Assembly (NCBI GenBank): GCA_037178975.1
Contig: JASJZH010000006.1
Span: forward strand, 7,998,001-8,062,000
DNA: 64,000 nt
From: Oscheius tipulae
Taxonomy: Eukaryota; Nematoda; Chromadorea; Rhabditida; Rhabditidae
Reading direction: 5' to 3'
The notes under the pieces are model-generated. The model worked only from the letters and a program-made list of their open reading frames with translations. It did not search any database and was not told the origin of the DNA. Positions 43,793 to 55,476 of the stretch are shown piece after piece; positions within the stretch are counted from its first letter, which is position 1; the number at the start of each line of letters is the position of its first letter. Made by a program: the position numbers and the translations under genes.

Positions 43793-45560
43793 TCAACGGT
43801 ATACGTCGTCTAGATCATATTCCAGCTGGTAAGATCCCCTCGGCTCCTCTCTATATGTCCTCCTCGACGATTCGCGTCTCGGATAGGGAGGTGCTTCCCT
43901 GTCCCGTCTCGGCCGTTCGGACACCCTCCTAGACTCGATTATTTCTGGGCGTGCCGACTGCACATAAACCGGAGCAACGGTTTGTCTGGAAAGAAGAGGT
44001 GTTGATCACACAAATATTGATCGCCTTGCTTGACAAACAAGAGGCCGGCAACATATCAAAGCGTGCTAATCCCTGGCCATACAAACAGAAACTGCGCACG
44101 GCTGGCCCAAATGCGTTAAGATGCACACATAAGAGGTGCGATTAATTTTAGGGTCAAAACGGCTCAAGTACTCACTTTTGGTTCTGGCGCATACATAGCA
44201 GGATCAGAAGGATAAGAAGCAGGAGGATCAGAACTCCGCTCAGTATCACAAAGCCAATCATCAGCCAGAAGTATAGATTCTCTTTTCCCTGAAAAGTTGT
44301 ACTTATGTTTAGTATTCTAGTCAAACCTTGTCAACGAGTGGCTCTGGACAAGGAGCAGAAGTTGTGGAGTTGAACACACAAGTCGAGTTCAGCCAGGCAC
44401 AAGTGTCTGAAATAAGGTATAGAAAAGTCAGCCGAAGCACAAAGTGTTCTTTCCGATTCGGCAATAGATTTTTAAGGTCCGGTTAAGGACAATGTACAAA
44501 CTTTTGCCAAGAAATCGGATAAGTTACCAAACTTGCGGTCAATTCAATAACTACACGGGGAAATACCGTGGTCATGTTTCACTACAGAAGTCTACAGAAG
44601 TCAAATCTAGTATAGAGACCCGCCATCGGTTTTCTCGCATTTTAGAGTCGTGACGGCGTAATTGTCTCGAGTCAGCGTATGAGGTAGATTCTATTGCTTA
44701 AAATCCGACAAGCCAATGCGACTCGAGAAAGCTGCCAGGTGTTGTTTTAATTTTTTTCACATTCAAAAACTTGAAAGAACGGCATAAGTTTCTACCTGGA
44801 TTGAGATACTGTGAATAATCACTGCAGCATTCAAGCTGAGGCTGATTATCTCTCGACATAACACAGCTGTAGCAGTACTGGTTGTCGTTCCTACTTCCAT
44901 CACAGATCTGATCACAATTGAATCCAAAGTATTTGCCGAAATTGTCGCATCTTCTCTGGTAGGATGTAGACAACGTTCTTAAGCTTCGAATATAAACTGA
45001 GATGAATCGCTTACAATGAGGGATTGTTTCTGCCTTGGCTACTCAAAAACGAGGTAGAAGTGCTGTTATATGTGTCTGCCGACTCTGCTAACAGTAAAAA
45101 CGCATCAGTTATTGTATTTCCGCGACAAGTTATGAGCGCCGTCACTCCAATAATATTGTAGTTCTGAAAAAACAATAGATTTTACACAGAAGATGCCTAC
45201 ACTTTGGTGAACTGAGAAAGTGAATGGCGAACCACTTTTTGAAACATTGCTTCCTCCAACTTGTGCGTAATATTGAATATCCTTCTGGTCGATAAAATAG
45301 CTGAAACCGTGCTAAGTGACTCAAAGGTGCCTACTTTGAAGATTCTACATGGAAATAGAGCTGAAAATAGGCGTCAGAGTTGGCATCACAATCTGAGTCT
45401 GCTGGAAAAAGTGTGTAGATGGCCTGAGTGGCGTTCATGTAAATATCTCCTAGTTGGTAGATAACATCTGCGCGAGTCTGTTGCGAATAATGAGATAATA
45501 AATGTTCCAAGTCACCTGTAGAGCTGAGAAAACAACAGATACAAGAATACAAAGCCGCAT
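43793..45560 (-). CDS. Type I membrane protein, DSL-like cysteine motif (paralogue-like)
   Basis: Start MRLCILVSVVFSALQ at 45560 is a signal peptide whose exon is followed by a 38-nt intron. The ectodomain has YQLGDIYMNATQAIYTLF, then YNIIGVTALITCRGNTITDA, and a cysteine cluster CDNFGKYFGFNCDQICDG with C-x6-FG-x2-C-x3-C spacing as in DSL domains. More paired cysteines follow (YCYSC; ECC). A span (FWLMIGFVILSGVLILLLLL) is followed by CMRQNQK. A distant last exon (43930-43793) adds an Arg-rich tail (RVSERPRRDREAPPYPRRES) ending LDDVYR; phase matches across the 250-nt intron. Same order of parts as the 39110-42281 gene, so an ancient tandem pair is likely. Function unknown. Confidence 0.65.
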
Positions 45561-46590
45561 GGAACGTACGGAGTCGCTATTCATATGCTGATAACACGTA
45601 TTTGCCAACAGCCTGGTGACTGAATTCCATCTTCAGTTAGGGTTAGATTTATTGCGTATTCGAATCAATGCGGAACTGTGTTATGAGAAATTAAGGCTGG
45701 AAGACGAAAAAGCACCGGTGTTTAATGGAGAAATTGAGTATTAGTTTAGAAAGAACTCGGCATCGCTCGAATCACTTCCAGAAATCAGTTATTGAGGGAC
45801 GTGGAGATAGATGAAAACAGATTGGTGATGAATCCGGATCGCGTGTGAGATGGAGAAGCTTACGCAGGCTATTGGCACAGTATTGGTAGAACTCTGCATC
45901 GAGCGGATCATATCTAGAATTTGTTGCTCAGAAGTAAACAAATAAGTCTTACTTTTTGCTCTAGCGACTTGTTAAACGACCAGAACCTCCTATGTTGTCC
46001 AGCATATTGCTATCACAAATTAGTCTTGTTAGCTGACGACCCGGCGTTCTGCTTCCTTGTGAGCAGTATATTATGGAGCTTCAGTTATTCCGAGTTGGCG
46101 CGGACGATCTTCTTGCGTATTGTCGGAATCGAAAACGTCTCGACGTTGGGAGGAACCTTGTTTTCTGGCTCCTTCGGAATTGGCACGGTCACCTCATCAG
46201 CGCGAACGATGTTCTCCTTCGAAATCGTCGTCTTCAGCTGAGCGTTTTCTAATTTTAGCGTGTTCCAAAAAGCAGCATGTGATATTTAATGAGGACAGGA
46301 AGAGATGGCCGATAAAGTGGAAATGAAAACAAAACTAAACAACATCGGCCTTGGGTTCTTTTCTAGTGTTTCAAGGTGATTTGGCTGCCTATGATTCAAA
46401 AATTTTGGTAAGAATTTTTAAAAAATATTAGTTGAAGAGAAAATGTAAGCGTAAAAAGATGTTATCATGATATTAAAGCCGAAAAAAATGAACGAGGGAA
46501 ATCACATTCAAAAAATGGCTCAAGGCATGGGCCCCGCCGCAATTGCCTGCCCACGATAATTGTTCAGTTGCGGGAGAAATGCGAGAAAAT
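45561..46590. repeat. Tandem duplication, unit 1
   Basis: Blocks here recur, diverged, in the next kilobase. 45540-45780 resembles 46590-46800 (both contain AGATTTA-TGCGTATTC and GGAAGACGAAAA-GCACCGGTG). 46260-46420 resembles 47540-47720, and 46490-46600 resembles 47780-47890 (both contain GTTGCGGGAGAAATG). A minus-strand exon at about 46250-46075 encodes a Lys/Val/Pro-rich peptide ending KKIVRANSE after an ATTAG acceptor. No start Met was found for it. Confidence 0.55.
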
Positions 46591-47350
46591 CAGCAGTAGA
46601 ACTGAGAAAACATTAGATAAAAGAGTACAATTGCTGTTCAAATGCTGATAACTCGTATTACAGCCTGGTGAATCTTCTGAATTGCATCTTCAGTTGGAGG
46701 TAGATTTACTGCGTATTCAAATAAATGTGGAACTATATTATGAAGAAATCGAGAATGGAAGACGAAAATGCACCGGTGATGAATGGGAAAACTGAGATTT
46801 AGTTGGGGATGACGGCCTCTGGATGGCGAGTGATTCGGAGAAGATGACGGAAAGCACAGAGGCAGCTTTGATAGAACTCAACATCTATCGGATCATCACT
46901 AGAATTCAGGTATTGAGGTATATCAAAGATTCCTACTCGACGAGTTGCATGTACTTGACGATCGATTCAACACAGTAGCCTTCCATGTCGTCGCGAGTGC
47001 CAGAGATTTCCAGGCGGGGATGCTCTCCAAATCTGAAACAAAAATGAAAGTGAGTGTAGCAAACGTCAAAAAAGGCTATATGAGCTTTGCTCTGTATCGT
47101 CTCGATAGCAATGACAACTCTTGCTCCTAGTTCTTTCAGAAAAACTTTGGTCTTGATCTTTTCGCTAGTCTAAGTTCTCTATTGATCTTCTCAGCGTACG
47201 GCTTTGACGAAAAGTCGACCTATCTGTATTCTTATGTTAACAGCTACAAGCTCGCTTCCGTATCATCTCCATCATGACCCTTCGTATGCAAGTAGAGCAT
47301 CGGAACAAATTCCAAAGGTGGTAAATAAACAAAATAAACAGTATGAAAGC
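46591..47350. repeat. Tandem duplication, unit 2 (left part)
   Basis: Second copy of the block described at 45561-46590. A minus-strand exon at about 47034-46940, after a TTTCAG acceptor, reads FGEHPRLEISGTRDDMEGYC and ends KYMQLVE. It looks coding but its upstream exon was not found and the family is unknown. Confidence 0.45.
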
Positions 47351-47515
47351 CTACTGATAGCGACGAGTCCTGAAGCGCGGGGCGTAGATTGAAGTTCCGT
47401 CCGTGAAGCTCTTGACGACACGGCGAGACAGCTCCTTGTGAAAATTGAGACCACTGATCTTCTCGCGCACCTTTGTCTTCTTCGGCTTAGTTGCCTTCTT
47501 CTTCGAACGAGTCAT
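47351..47515 (-). CDS. Basic 54-residue protein of unknown function
   Basis: Met at 47515 starts MTRSKKKATKPKKTKVREKI; the protein ends YAPRFRTRRYQ. It is strongly basic with many Lys at the N-terminus and Arg at the C-terminus, like a nucleic-acid-binding or ribosome-associated peptide. No family is recognised. A TTTTCCAG acceptor lies 34 nt upstream of the Met, so the mRNA probably has a spliced 5' leader. It lies in the second unit of the tandem duplication; the equivalent position in unit 1 encodes a different sequence. Confidence 0.5.
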   Translation of the reverse strand: MTRSKKKATKPKKTKVREKISGLNFHKELSRRVVKSFTDGTSIYAPRFRTRRYQ

Positions 47516-48110
47516 GATCCACTTCCACAAACTTGAGAGCTTTCTGGAAAATAGCATGTGAGAAGGAATCAGAAAAAAGAGATTGTTGATAAAGCGAAAA
47601 CATGAATAAAACTGTAAACAACCTCGGCTTTTGATTCTTTTCGAGTGTTTCAAGACAGTTTTGATGTCTGTAACCAAAAAAAAATGGCTAATGAGGTGTG
47701 ACAAAGATCAGCTTGGGGAGAAGGGGAAAGAGTAATTGTTTGTTTACATGATATACCCCCGAGGAGAAGTGTGAACGCGGGCTTTGAATGCCATTCAAAA
47801 AAGGGTTCCAGACGCGGGTCACGTCGCGATTGCCTTCCTACGATAATTGCCCAGTTGCGGGAGAAATGTGCTCAAAAATCAATTTCTAGGCAAAAATCCT
47901 AATTGCGAGTCACATCGCTTTTCTCCCCTCGCTCAAAACATGAGAGAAAGTTCACATGACCGCTAGAAATACACAAAACCAGGCAATCAACGTCCTGTGG
48001 ATCGTCTAGAGCATTCTCCACGCTCTTTTTTTAAATTCATTCTGTTTACTTACTTTCCCCATCACTCTTCTCAACATTCACGAAGTCGTATCATTTTCAG
48101 GATGCGTTAG
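47516..48110. other. Upstream region shared by divergent genes
   Basis: This lies between the minus-strand basic protein and the plus-strand KIAA0930 homologue. It includes the right end of the duplication (to about 47890). The rest shows no coding feature. Confidence 0.4.
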
Positions 48111-50052
48111 AATGCAACAATCAACAATACGGGACCTAGTGACCCCGAAGAACAGCAACTTCGAGGCAACAACGAGCTCGTGTAGTTTTTTCAAATTTGT
48201 TTTCTCACTGAATTTATAGTAACGGGTCCATTTGGGGAAGTCGACAAAAGTAAAAAATGTAACTGTGTTGGAGAACTGCTTAAGAGGATTATAGCCCTTC
48301 GTCGCTTAGCTACAGCTCAAGGTTTGAAACATATTTTCGCTTGTAAAGTGTGCTCAGATGGTGACTTTGCCATCGTTAACAACAACGAAGTCAAGTGGGC
48401 TCGTCTTTTTATGGAGTTCATCCTAGGAACGGCATATTGTAAGGCGCCGAAATGTCAAGGTATGACGCTCCTTATATTTCTATACAGAAATCTTTCAGCT
48501 CATTCAGATGACATGATCTGGTATGTCCATCACACCAAAATCAACAGCTCCTTCTACGTAGGACAGAATGTAAGAGCTTTACTCTTTCCCAAATCACCAT
48601 CTCATTAAGCAAGCCAATTTGCTGCAAGTGTTCCGTCGTCAGAGCAAGAACCAGCCAGCTCCTGCTGATCCTGTTTACAATTGGGAGGAAACCGTAACTC
48701 TTAATGTCATTCTGCAACAGGTTCGATTCGAAAGTTTCTGTCACGAGAAGAACGTTTTTCAGCTAGACTTCTTTGTTACGTGTGCCATATGCACCAAAAC
48801 TTCCCCCCAGAATCTCCAAATTATCAAGAAAAATTGTCAACGGGTAAGATATACGGCCATTCATTGTTTTTTTTCATGAGCCGCTTCTCATTATCGAGTT
48901 CCAGGTCTATCCATCTCCCAGTCGTCGCCGAATGGACAGCAAGGGCGAAGCTGAAGAAATTACATATCCAAAGCTATATTTCGCAATTGATGGGTTCGAG
49001 GAGGTCTTCAACGATGTCATAGTAAGAGACGGCGAGTGTGTATGTGTAGAGCTGGTCGCGAGAGACCGATCACGAACTCGGGAAGCAGTCATCTTCTTAG
49101 GATCGATTCGTTACGAAGTCTTGAAACGCGTCTATGACTCCAAGGTAGTTTTGCCTGTTTTCAAAGCAGGGACTTCTTTACAGGCTTCTTCTACGTGGAC
49201 TTGGGCTCAGAAATTGATGAAGCCTGGCGGTCGACGACAGGAGTTTGTTCGAATGAGAGGTCCTCAAGGAAAGGGATACGCTGAAATGGCTATTGCTCGT
49301 GTACCCAACTGCGGCTACGAGACTCCGCTGACGGAAAATCCGATAGACTTCTCGGAGTTTGCCGAGATGGACAATACTTTGCGGTCGAGGAGAATGTCCG
49401 AGACAAACCTTGCAGGTCCTCAGATGTACACGAGGCCTTCTGTCACCACTCCTGGTCCACCAAACGTCAGTTCATAGCCTTATCTCTCTGAAATGACAGC
49501 TTTAGAGTGCCCGTGGTCGTCGTTGGCAGAGTGAGGCAGACACTGTCAATCAGTATCCTGAAGTAGAGGGCAACAATATCGATGACGGTAAGTATTTTAT
49601 CTTGTTTTTCGTTGAAGATGCCTCTAAAACTGAAACAGTCTCTCTGATAAAGCTACCCGTATGTTGCCGGCCAGTATACTTCTATCTGGCTCTTAAGCAT
49701 ACTTTGTATAGCATGCACAGACAGCTATCGAGTAGCATGTCCACTTTGTTCCAATCCTGTTTCCTTTTTCTATTATGTCAATTTCAGAGTTCGATGAAGG
49801 CGTTCTCTCACGTCTATGGGGTGTTCGTGGCTTTGGACAAGCTTGGCATTGGCTGAGAGAGAAGAAACGAGCGGAATGTACTCCTTTGAACGCCTATCTG
49901 ACCTACGTGACTCTTCCATGGACCAGTATCTTGAATGGTACGATATTTTCTTCATATCAGCTTCAAAAAATGCTTCAGATTTGCTCAGAGATGATCCCCG
50001 TGCTCCGATCCTCACTTTTGAGTTTGATTCGGAACCGCAGATGCGACAATAA
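48111..50052 (+). CDS. KIAA0930 (C22orf9) homologue
   Basis: The exon chain reads ELLKRIIALRRLATAQVCSD, then DDMIWYVHHTKI, PADPVYNWEETVTLNVILQQ and VTCAICT. Next come PSPSRRRMDSKGEAEEITYP, FAIDGFEEVFNDVIVRDGE, VFLGSIRYEVLKRVYD-type text, EFVRMRGPQGKGYAEMA and AYLTYVTLPWTSILN. It finishes LRDDPRAPILTFEFDS... and stops at 50052. The order and wording match animal KIAA0930, a conserved cytoplasmic protein of unknown role. A Ser/Arg-rich variable region (RSRRMSETN) separates the two conserved parts, as in vertebrates. The N-terminal exon (Met at 48111) is uncertain, because its donor phase does not match the next exon, which starts near 48222. Introns are 35-90 nt. Confidence 0.85.
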
Positions 50053-50265
50053 ACCACCTTGTATTTACGTCCCCCGTTCAGCTGCGAATTCGTTCTTGTT
50101 CTGTTTATGTACAGCTTCTTCTCTCAGTATGATCTCCGTCCCGACAATTTTTCCCGCAATTCTTTCCAAAGAAATAAAACTTTTATCTTGTGCAACTGGT
50201 CGCTTATTGATCAGGGGGAAGCAGGCCACCCGCAGACATCCCAAGCGGAGGGTCATCAGGCCAGT

Positions 50266-50337
50266 GGCCGGATGGTCTAGGGGTATGATTCTCGCTTCGG
50301 GTGCGAGAGGTCCCGGGTTCGACTCCCGGTTCGGCCC
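50266..50337 (+). tRNA. tRNA-Pro(CGG)
   Basis: A 72-nt cloverleaf. Acceptor GGCCGGA pairs with TTCGGCC (one G-T). The A-box is TGGTCTAGGGG. Anticodon arm CTCGC-TTCGGGT-GCGAG gives anticodon CGG at 50298-50300. The T-arm CCGGG-TTCGACT-CCCGG contains the B-box. Discriminator base is C, as is usual for eukaryotic tRNA-Pro. There is no intron. It lies about 210 nt after the KIAA0930 homologue's stop, on the same strand. Confidence 0.95.
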
Positions 50338-51203
50338 AAACCATTTTGCTTTTTGAGATAGTGAGAGGGATCCAAGACATTGGGAACCTCCTTTGTTGCA
50401 GTGAACTATTTCAGTAGTTGGAAAATGTATACTTAAGCTTTTCAACTAATTCAGAGCATTTCTAAGTTTAGGGATGCTTTAAATACTACCACAATGGTGT
50501 TACCGATTTTTGCGCTGCACAAAACGCGTATGCAACTGTTAAATAACAATAGAAACAGTATTGCGAGTCCGGTAGAATAGTATCGTCCGTTCAAAATACA
50601 AAGTAACACATCAGAAGATAAAAGAACACAAGATCATTAGCGATAATCAGTGATGGGCATACACTGGAACGAGATATGAAAATAACAGGCGTGGGTGTAA
50701 GTTACAGGAATTTACATTTTTACAGTCGAAAAAACGAGCTTTATTGCTTGTTTTTCCACGATGATGATCTGCGATAAAATTGGCACATTAATAGTAGGTC
50801 CATTGACAAAAACGCTCTTCTAGAAGGCGAGAGAGACAATCACTTTAATCAGCGACACCTTTTCTTCACACGCTTTACAATGCCCTACCACCAAAATAGC
50901 GACCAGAGGTAGACCACAGTTCCCATACTTTTGCTTGTTCTCTCTTGTCCTGAGATCCGATTGCGATATTTTTTGACTGGTGCCCTTGAAAAATAGATAG
51001 GCTTCAACAGTTGAAACAGTCTGTTTTCGGCCAAGGTCAGCTGTGGCTGTGGACTGAGTTTTGTCTTTGATGTTCTGATACCCCCTCGTGGTCATATTTT
51101 GTTTTGTTCCGGAATATATTTCAATGGTTTCACACCTCGTGACAGCTATCCTCAGCTCTGTGCAAGGTCACTCACACATACCCTATTTTTCAGATCTCAA
51201 AAG
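50338..51203. other. Intergenic after tRNA-Pro
   Basis: No gene seen; an 820-1095 minus-strand-type short frame (50820-51095) has no support. The last part should be the promoter of the vWA gene. Confidence 0.4.
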
Positions 51204-54200
51204 ATGGTACCTCAAATTATTCTCTTTGCGTTACTGCAATGCCTACTGGTAAGTTCTTGTTGTTTTGCTTATTTTGGCGGAACGCCGTGTGGACGCAGCG
51301 ATACTATCTATCTTCAGGTTCACGGAGACTACTCTGATCTGAATGCACCTCCACCGAGGTTTCCTCCTGCAATGGCACCTCCTGAGGTATGTTAAAAGAA
51401 AATAAAACCTTGTAAGAGGAGGTAAAGATAAAGGTAAAAGGTAAAGTTTTTATCCGAATTAACGGCAGAGTTTCTTGGAGAGCTCTGTGAGTCAAGCACC
51501 TGCGGGGTCTTGCGACGCCGACCGTTACGGAGGCTTCCTGAGAGGCCGCGGGACGTCGCGGGACATTACGTTCCAAAGCTGCCCAGCCTTCTTTTTTAGT
51601 AACGCCTTCACCTTCGTAGCAAGCTACTACCAATTTACCGACCTGCGAGGGGATGGAAGCCTTGGTTAGGCCGCGGCGGGGATCGAACGTGGGACCCTTT
51701 TATTGGATAGCGCAGTGGCGCCACTTGCCACTGCGCTATCTTCTTTTAACAAATTCCCCAAAGTTCTGAGTTTGATAAGCTCAGGAGCCTAAAATGGTTA
51801 GACTCGAGAGGTTTGTGACCTTTTTCCGCATTCCATATTCCCTCGAAGACGCCCCTAACTTCCTCTTACAGAAAGATTACAATGAGGTACATACTACAAG
51901 CTCACCTCAGAATGCTGATAGTTACCTTGTTCGACCACCTGTGCAAGATTCGGAGAATCTAGTGGAAGAAAGTTCTGGAAATAGTTCTGGGGAGGTAGAG
52001 GAAGGAGCAGCTGAAGGCTCTGCTGAACCTGAGAGCTCCGGAATGAAGGTACCAATTCATTCATTGCAAAATAGAGTAGATTACAGCTTGGTTATCACTA
52101 GGTTTCAATATTGTCATTACAGGAAGAGGAGATGGACAGCATCATGGCCGACATGACCAGCGTTGCCCAGAAAGCCGGAATCAGTATTTTGTCCTTTCAA
52201 TGTGTACAAAATTCAAATTTAGCCTGTCCGGCTGACATTCTCTTTGTGATTGACTCTACCTCATCTGTAAAAGGAATCTTTGAACAATACAAGAATTACG
52301 TGGCAAAGGTTGCAACTTCCCACTTCCTGATAACCATCTTTGTAGGTAATTGAAGGACTCTCCATTTCAAAGGACCTGGACAGGGTTGGAGTCGTTCTCT
52401 TTGCCGGACCCAAGATTCAGAGGGAGAAAATCAAGCTTGGTGCGATTGACGAATCTGGAAAGCTTGTCTCAGCAATCAAAGGTTGGACAACTCTCAAACT
52501 CTTAAATTTCGAACTTTCAAGGTCTACCCTTCTTATCTGGAATCACTGCGACAGGTGCCGCTCTGAATTTTGCGAAAAGTGCACTGGTCAAGCGAAGAAA
52601 ACACGTACCCACGGTCGTGGTTGTTATCACCGATGGATTCAGGTTAACTTGACCCATTTCCTGACATTTTTCGCGCAATTTCAGTTACGATCTCACAGCT
52701 CATGCTGCGAAAGAACTCAGGACCCTGGATAATGTTCAAATCTACACAGTGTCCTTTGGAAGTGCTTTTGTTGAGTGAGGAAAGGAACGATAAAGTAGTA
52801 AACAATGTTTGCAGAAAAGAGCTGGTTGATATTGCCGGAGACAAACAACGCTTCTTGAAAGGAGAGAATTCTTATGCCAAGTTAGTCAACATCATCAAAA
52901 ACTGTCCAACAAAGAACAAGGAGAAAATGGTAGGCTTTGAAAGTAACCAGCACTATTTTACAAGCATATTCACTCGAGCAATACTACCTGGCTTAGAGTT
53001 TGTTGGGTATCCGAGGCATGTACTTCCTTTCTCTTACCATCTCAGCAGATACATTTTCATCAATACCTGCTTGTCGAGACAGTACGGGCGACAACTTAGC
53101 TATTATCTAACGCAATACGGGTAATAAGTTGTTCCCCTGACGAGACAATAAAGACGAGGACATAGCAACCCCGCCAAGAATTCATCTACTTTCAAGATGC
53201 TACGAACGACGATCCGCATTGATTTCAGAAAGTGGAAACGGCTACAGTGCGTCACATTGAGACGGCCACAGACAGCCACGGCAGACATTTGATCCCGAAC
53301 CCGGTTCTGACCAACAAAGGATACAAGCACTTCGATGATAGAAAAGATGCCGGTTTGCATTTGCAAGTACGATCGCTGATGATAATTTTCAGCTGTGATT
53401 GAATCTAACTCTAAGACTCAAAACAACACATTTGGTTAGTCTCTCCAGAATTCCCAAAAATATCTTTTAGGAGAAGACCGCCGCGACGACATCCCTGGTT
53501 GATTAGCATTTTCAGATTGATGTATGACTTGACAATTTTTCAGCCCCGTCGTGTCAGAACGACATTGTAATTGTCTTCGACGCCTCCGGCTCTACAAAAC
53601 GCAATTTTGATGTGCAACTGGAATTAGCCAATGAGATTGTGGATAAATTTGTCGTGGGACCAAAAGACACACAGTTTGCTGCTATTAAGTTTGCCGGAAA
53701 GACTCATTGTAGAGTGCTTTTCAACTTTACGTTTGCAACAGATACTAGTCGAAAAACTGAAAATTTTAGGCAATACAGTAACAGAGATCGCCTCGAACAG
53801 AAGATCAATGAGACATCATTCATCAGTGGAATTACAGCTACTAACGAAGCTCTGATGAAAGCTAGAGACCTGTTTAACGGTCCTGGAGCTCGGAGAGATC
53901 TCGCCAAGCCCGTTCTGATCATTTTCACAGATGGATTCAGTACTGAAAGTCCAATTCAAGGTATTTTTTGTGCTATGCCCATGTTCGAATACCGTTCAGG
54001 CGCCACATACCTTCACAAACTGGGAGTTACAGTGTTTGTTGTCGGAATTGGTCAGAAAGAAGAACAGGTTTACATGGAGGAACTCAAAGTAAGTGTTGTA
54101 TTCACTGGTGAACACGAAGATTACGTTAATTTTGGTCATACCCAATAGTGGTCGTTATTTCTTATCATTGTTTGTAAACGTGCATTCCAATGCGAGAAAC

Positions 54201-54452
54201 TTACTGAGCGGAATCGGTCTCAATCTCCGGCTGTATCATTTCAAACGAAAAAACAATCACTATTAGCTCCCATACTAGCCGTTCAAGCTTTTTCAAATCT
54301 TTTCTTTTATCATGCAAATTTAAGTATAGCATAAAGATTTCAATTTGTTTCAGATGATCGCCTCTGACAGTGCACATGTGTATCTCCTCTCAAACTTTGA
54401 GAAGTTCCTTGTTGATCTTGAAATCCTGGGAAAGAACTGTATTCATCATTAA
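51204..54452 (+). CDS. Secreted protein with two von Willebrand factor A domains
   Basis: Start MVPQIILFALLQCLL at 51204 is a signal peptide. A Pro-rich then acidic linker follows (SGNSSGEVEEGAAEGSAEPE). The first vWA domain begins CPADILFVIDSTSSVKGIFE, a near-canonical MIDAS DxSxS, with VVVVITDGF as the acidic MIDAS strand. A linker of several exons (HIETATDSHGRHLIPN) leads to the second vWA domain: NDIVIVFDASGSTKRNFDVQ (perfect DxSxS), SGITATNEAL (MIDAS Thr) and LIIFTDGFSTE. The protein ends LVDLEILGKNCIHH. Such proteins bind matrix or other ligands through divalent cations. About a dozen short introns interrupt it; the second holds a SINE copy. AATAAA at 54515-54520 is a likely poly(A) signal. 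Confidence 0.85.
51420..51745 (-). repeat. tRNA-derived SINE-like element, copy 2, inside vWA gene intron
   Basis: On the minus strand it starts GATAGCGCAGTGGCAAG (A-box) and has CGTTCGATCCCCGCC (B-box, near 51674-51692). It shares a conserved body with copy 1 and ends in a TTTACC repeat tail at about 51419-51446. A GGCGCCACTGCGCTATCC stretch next to the A-box forms a short palindrome with it. It is inserted antisense to the host gene, within the intron between about 51388 and 51786. Confidence 0.75.
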
Positions 54453-54693
54453 ACTACCTCCATCACAATGATCTGCTTCTGATCTTACATCTTCCGTGTG
54501 TAAACCTTTACCTTAATAAACATGCCGTACCTTGTCCTGCACTCGGATCATCCTCGCGGAACAGAGTTTACCGACTCAATTAAAAGAGCATAGGTGGCGT
54601 AACCAGCAATGGATTGACTGGATTACGACGGTTTTACCGAAGTTCGGATATATATTGGCCAAAGTGTGTGGGCTGTCTTCTCGTTTGAGAGCA

Positions 54694-55476
54694 ATGAGGT
54701 ACTGTATCCTCTTGCTCATCTTCGCCTCCTTGATTCATGCCACCTACCGAGATAACTTCTGTACAGCGACTTCCAAGTATGTAGTTTTCTGGAACGCTGC
54801 CAGTATTGGAAGTGTGAGTCTTATTCTCACACAACTTTTCAAATAATCGTAGATTGGTGACTGTATAATGAACGACATCGCCGATCTGAAGTCTCTCGAA
54901 CAGATTAAATCATGTTTGTTTTCTGTCTTTCCACACCCCTAAAAGTTTAGCCTCTATGGGCTACTTCATTCAAGGTACTCCTTTCGCCTCAATGTTCTCT
55001 CTGCTATCCATCAAGTCCAAATTCGACTCTTGTCTGTCCAAAACACCCGCCAAGACTGAGGCTATGGGATTGTTAGGAAGACTGGCGCCGTGTCTGGGGA
55101 ATAGACTTAGACCTGTATATCAACTGGTACAGAAACACAAGACAAAATAGCAGAAACGTTCAGATCTATGATCAAATGAAGGGGTCCACAGCTGCTAAAG
55201 CGGCGAAAGTTAATACATGTTACTACTATGGCTGGCTCTCCGTCACTCCTCACCTTATTCAGAATCTGATTTGGGCAGCTCAAAGGGTAGGTCTCACGTT
55301 CACCACAATATGTCTTTTTGTGAATATAAAGTAGCCAAATTGTTCAGAACGTCACTAAGGAAGAATGGGCCTGCTGTGTCACCAATCTGCCAGCTATTTT
55401 GAGTCTCGCCGGTTCCAACCTGACCTACCGCTATCCTCGCCGTACTTCTCTTCCAATGGGTATCGACTGTTGGTAA
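54694..55476 (+). CDS. Small secreted cysteine-containing protein, family unknown
   Basis: Start MRYCILLLIFASLIHATYRD at 54694 is a clear signal peptide, followed at once by the first cysteine (NFCTATSK). Further exons give GDCIMNDIADLKSLEQIKS, MGYFIQGTPFASMFSLLSIK with KFDSCLSK, LGRLAPCLGNRL, and NTCYYYGWLSVTPHLIQNLI. The last exon is NVTKEEWACCVTNLPAILSL, ending LPMGIDCW. About nine cysteines spread over roughly 200 residues suggest disulphide bonds. An AATAAA begins five bases after the stop. The gene follows the vWA gene on the same strand (240 nt gap). No family recognised; some nematode secreted families have a similar cysteine load. Confidence 0.6.

Noticed and set aside
49775-50356. 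Plus-strand frame running through the end of the KIAA0930 homologue and the tRNA
   Set aside because: Crosses a splice donor and a tRNA gene; the spliced frame ending at 50052 is the supported one.
51390-51750. GTTAAAAGAA and its complement flanking SINE copy 2, as possible inverted ends
   Set aside because: Ten bases, low complexity, absent from copy 1, and SINE insertions would give direct not inverted flanks.
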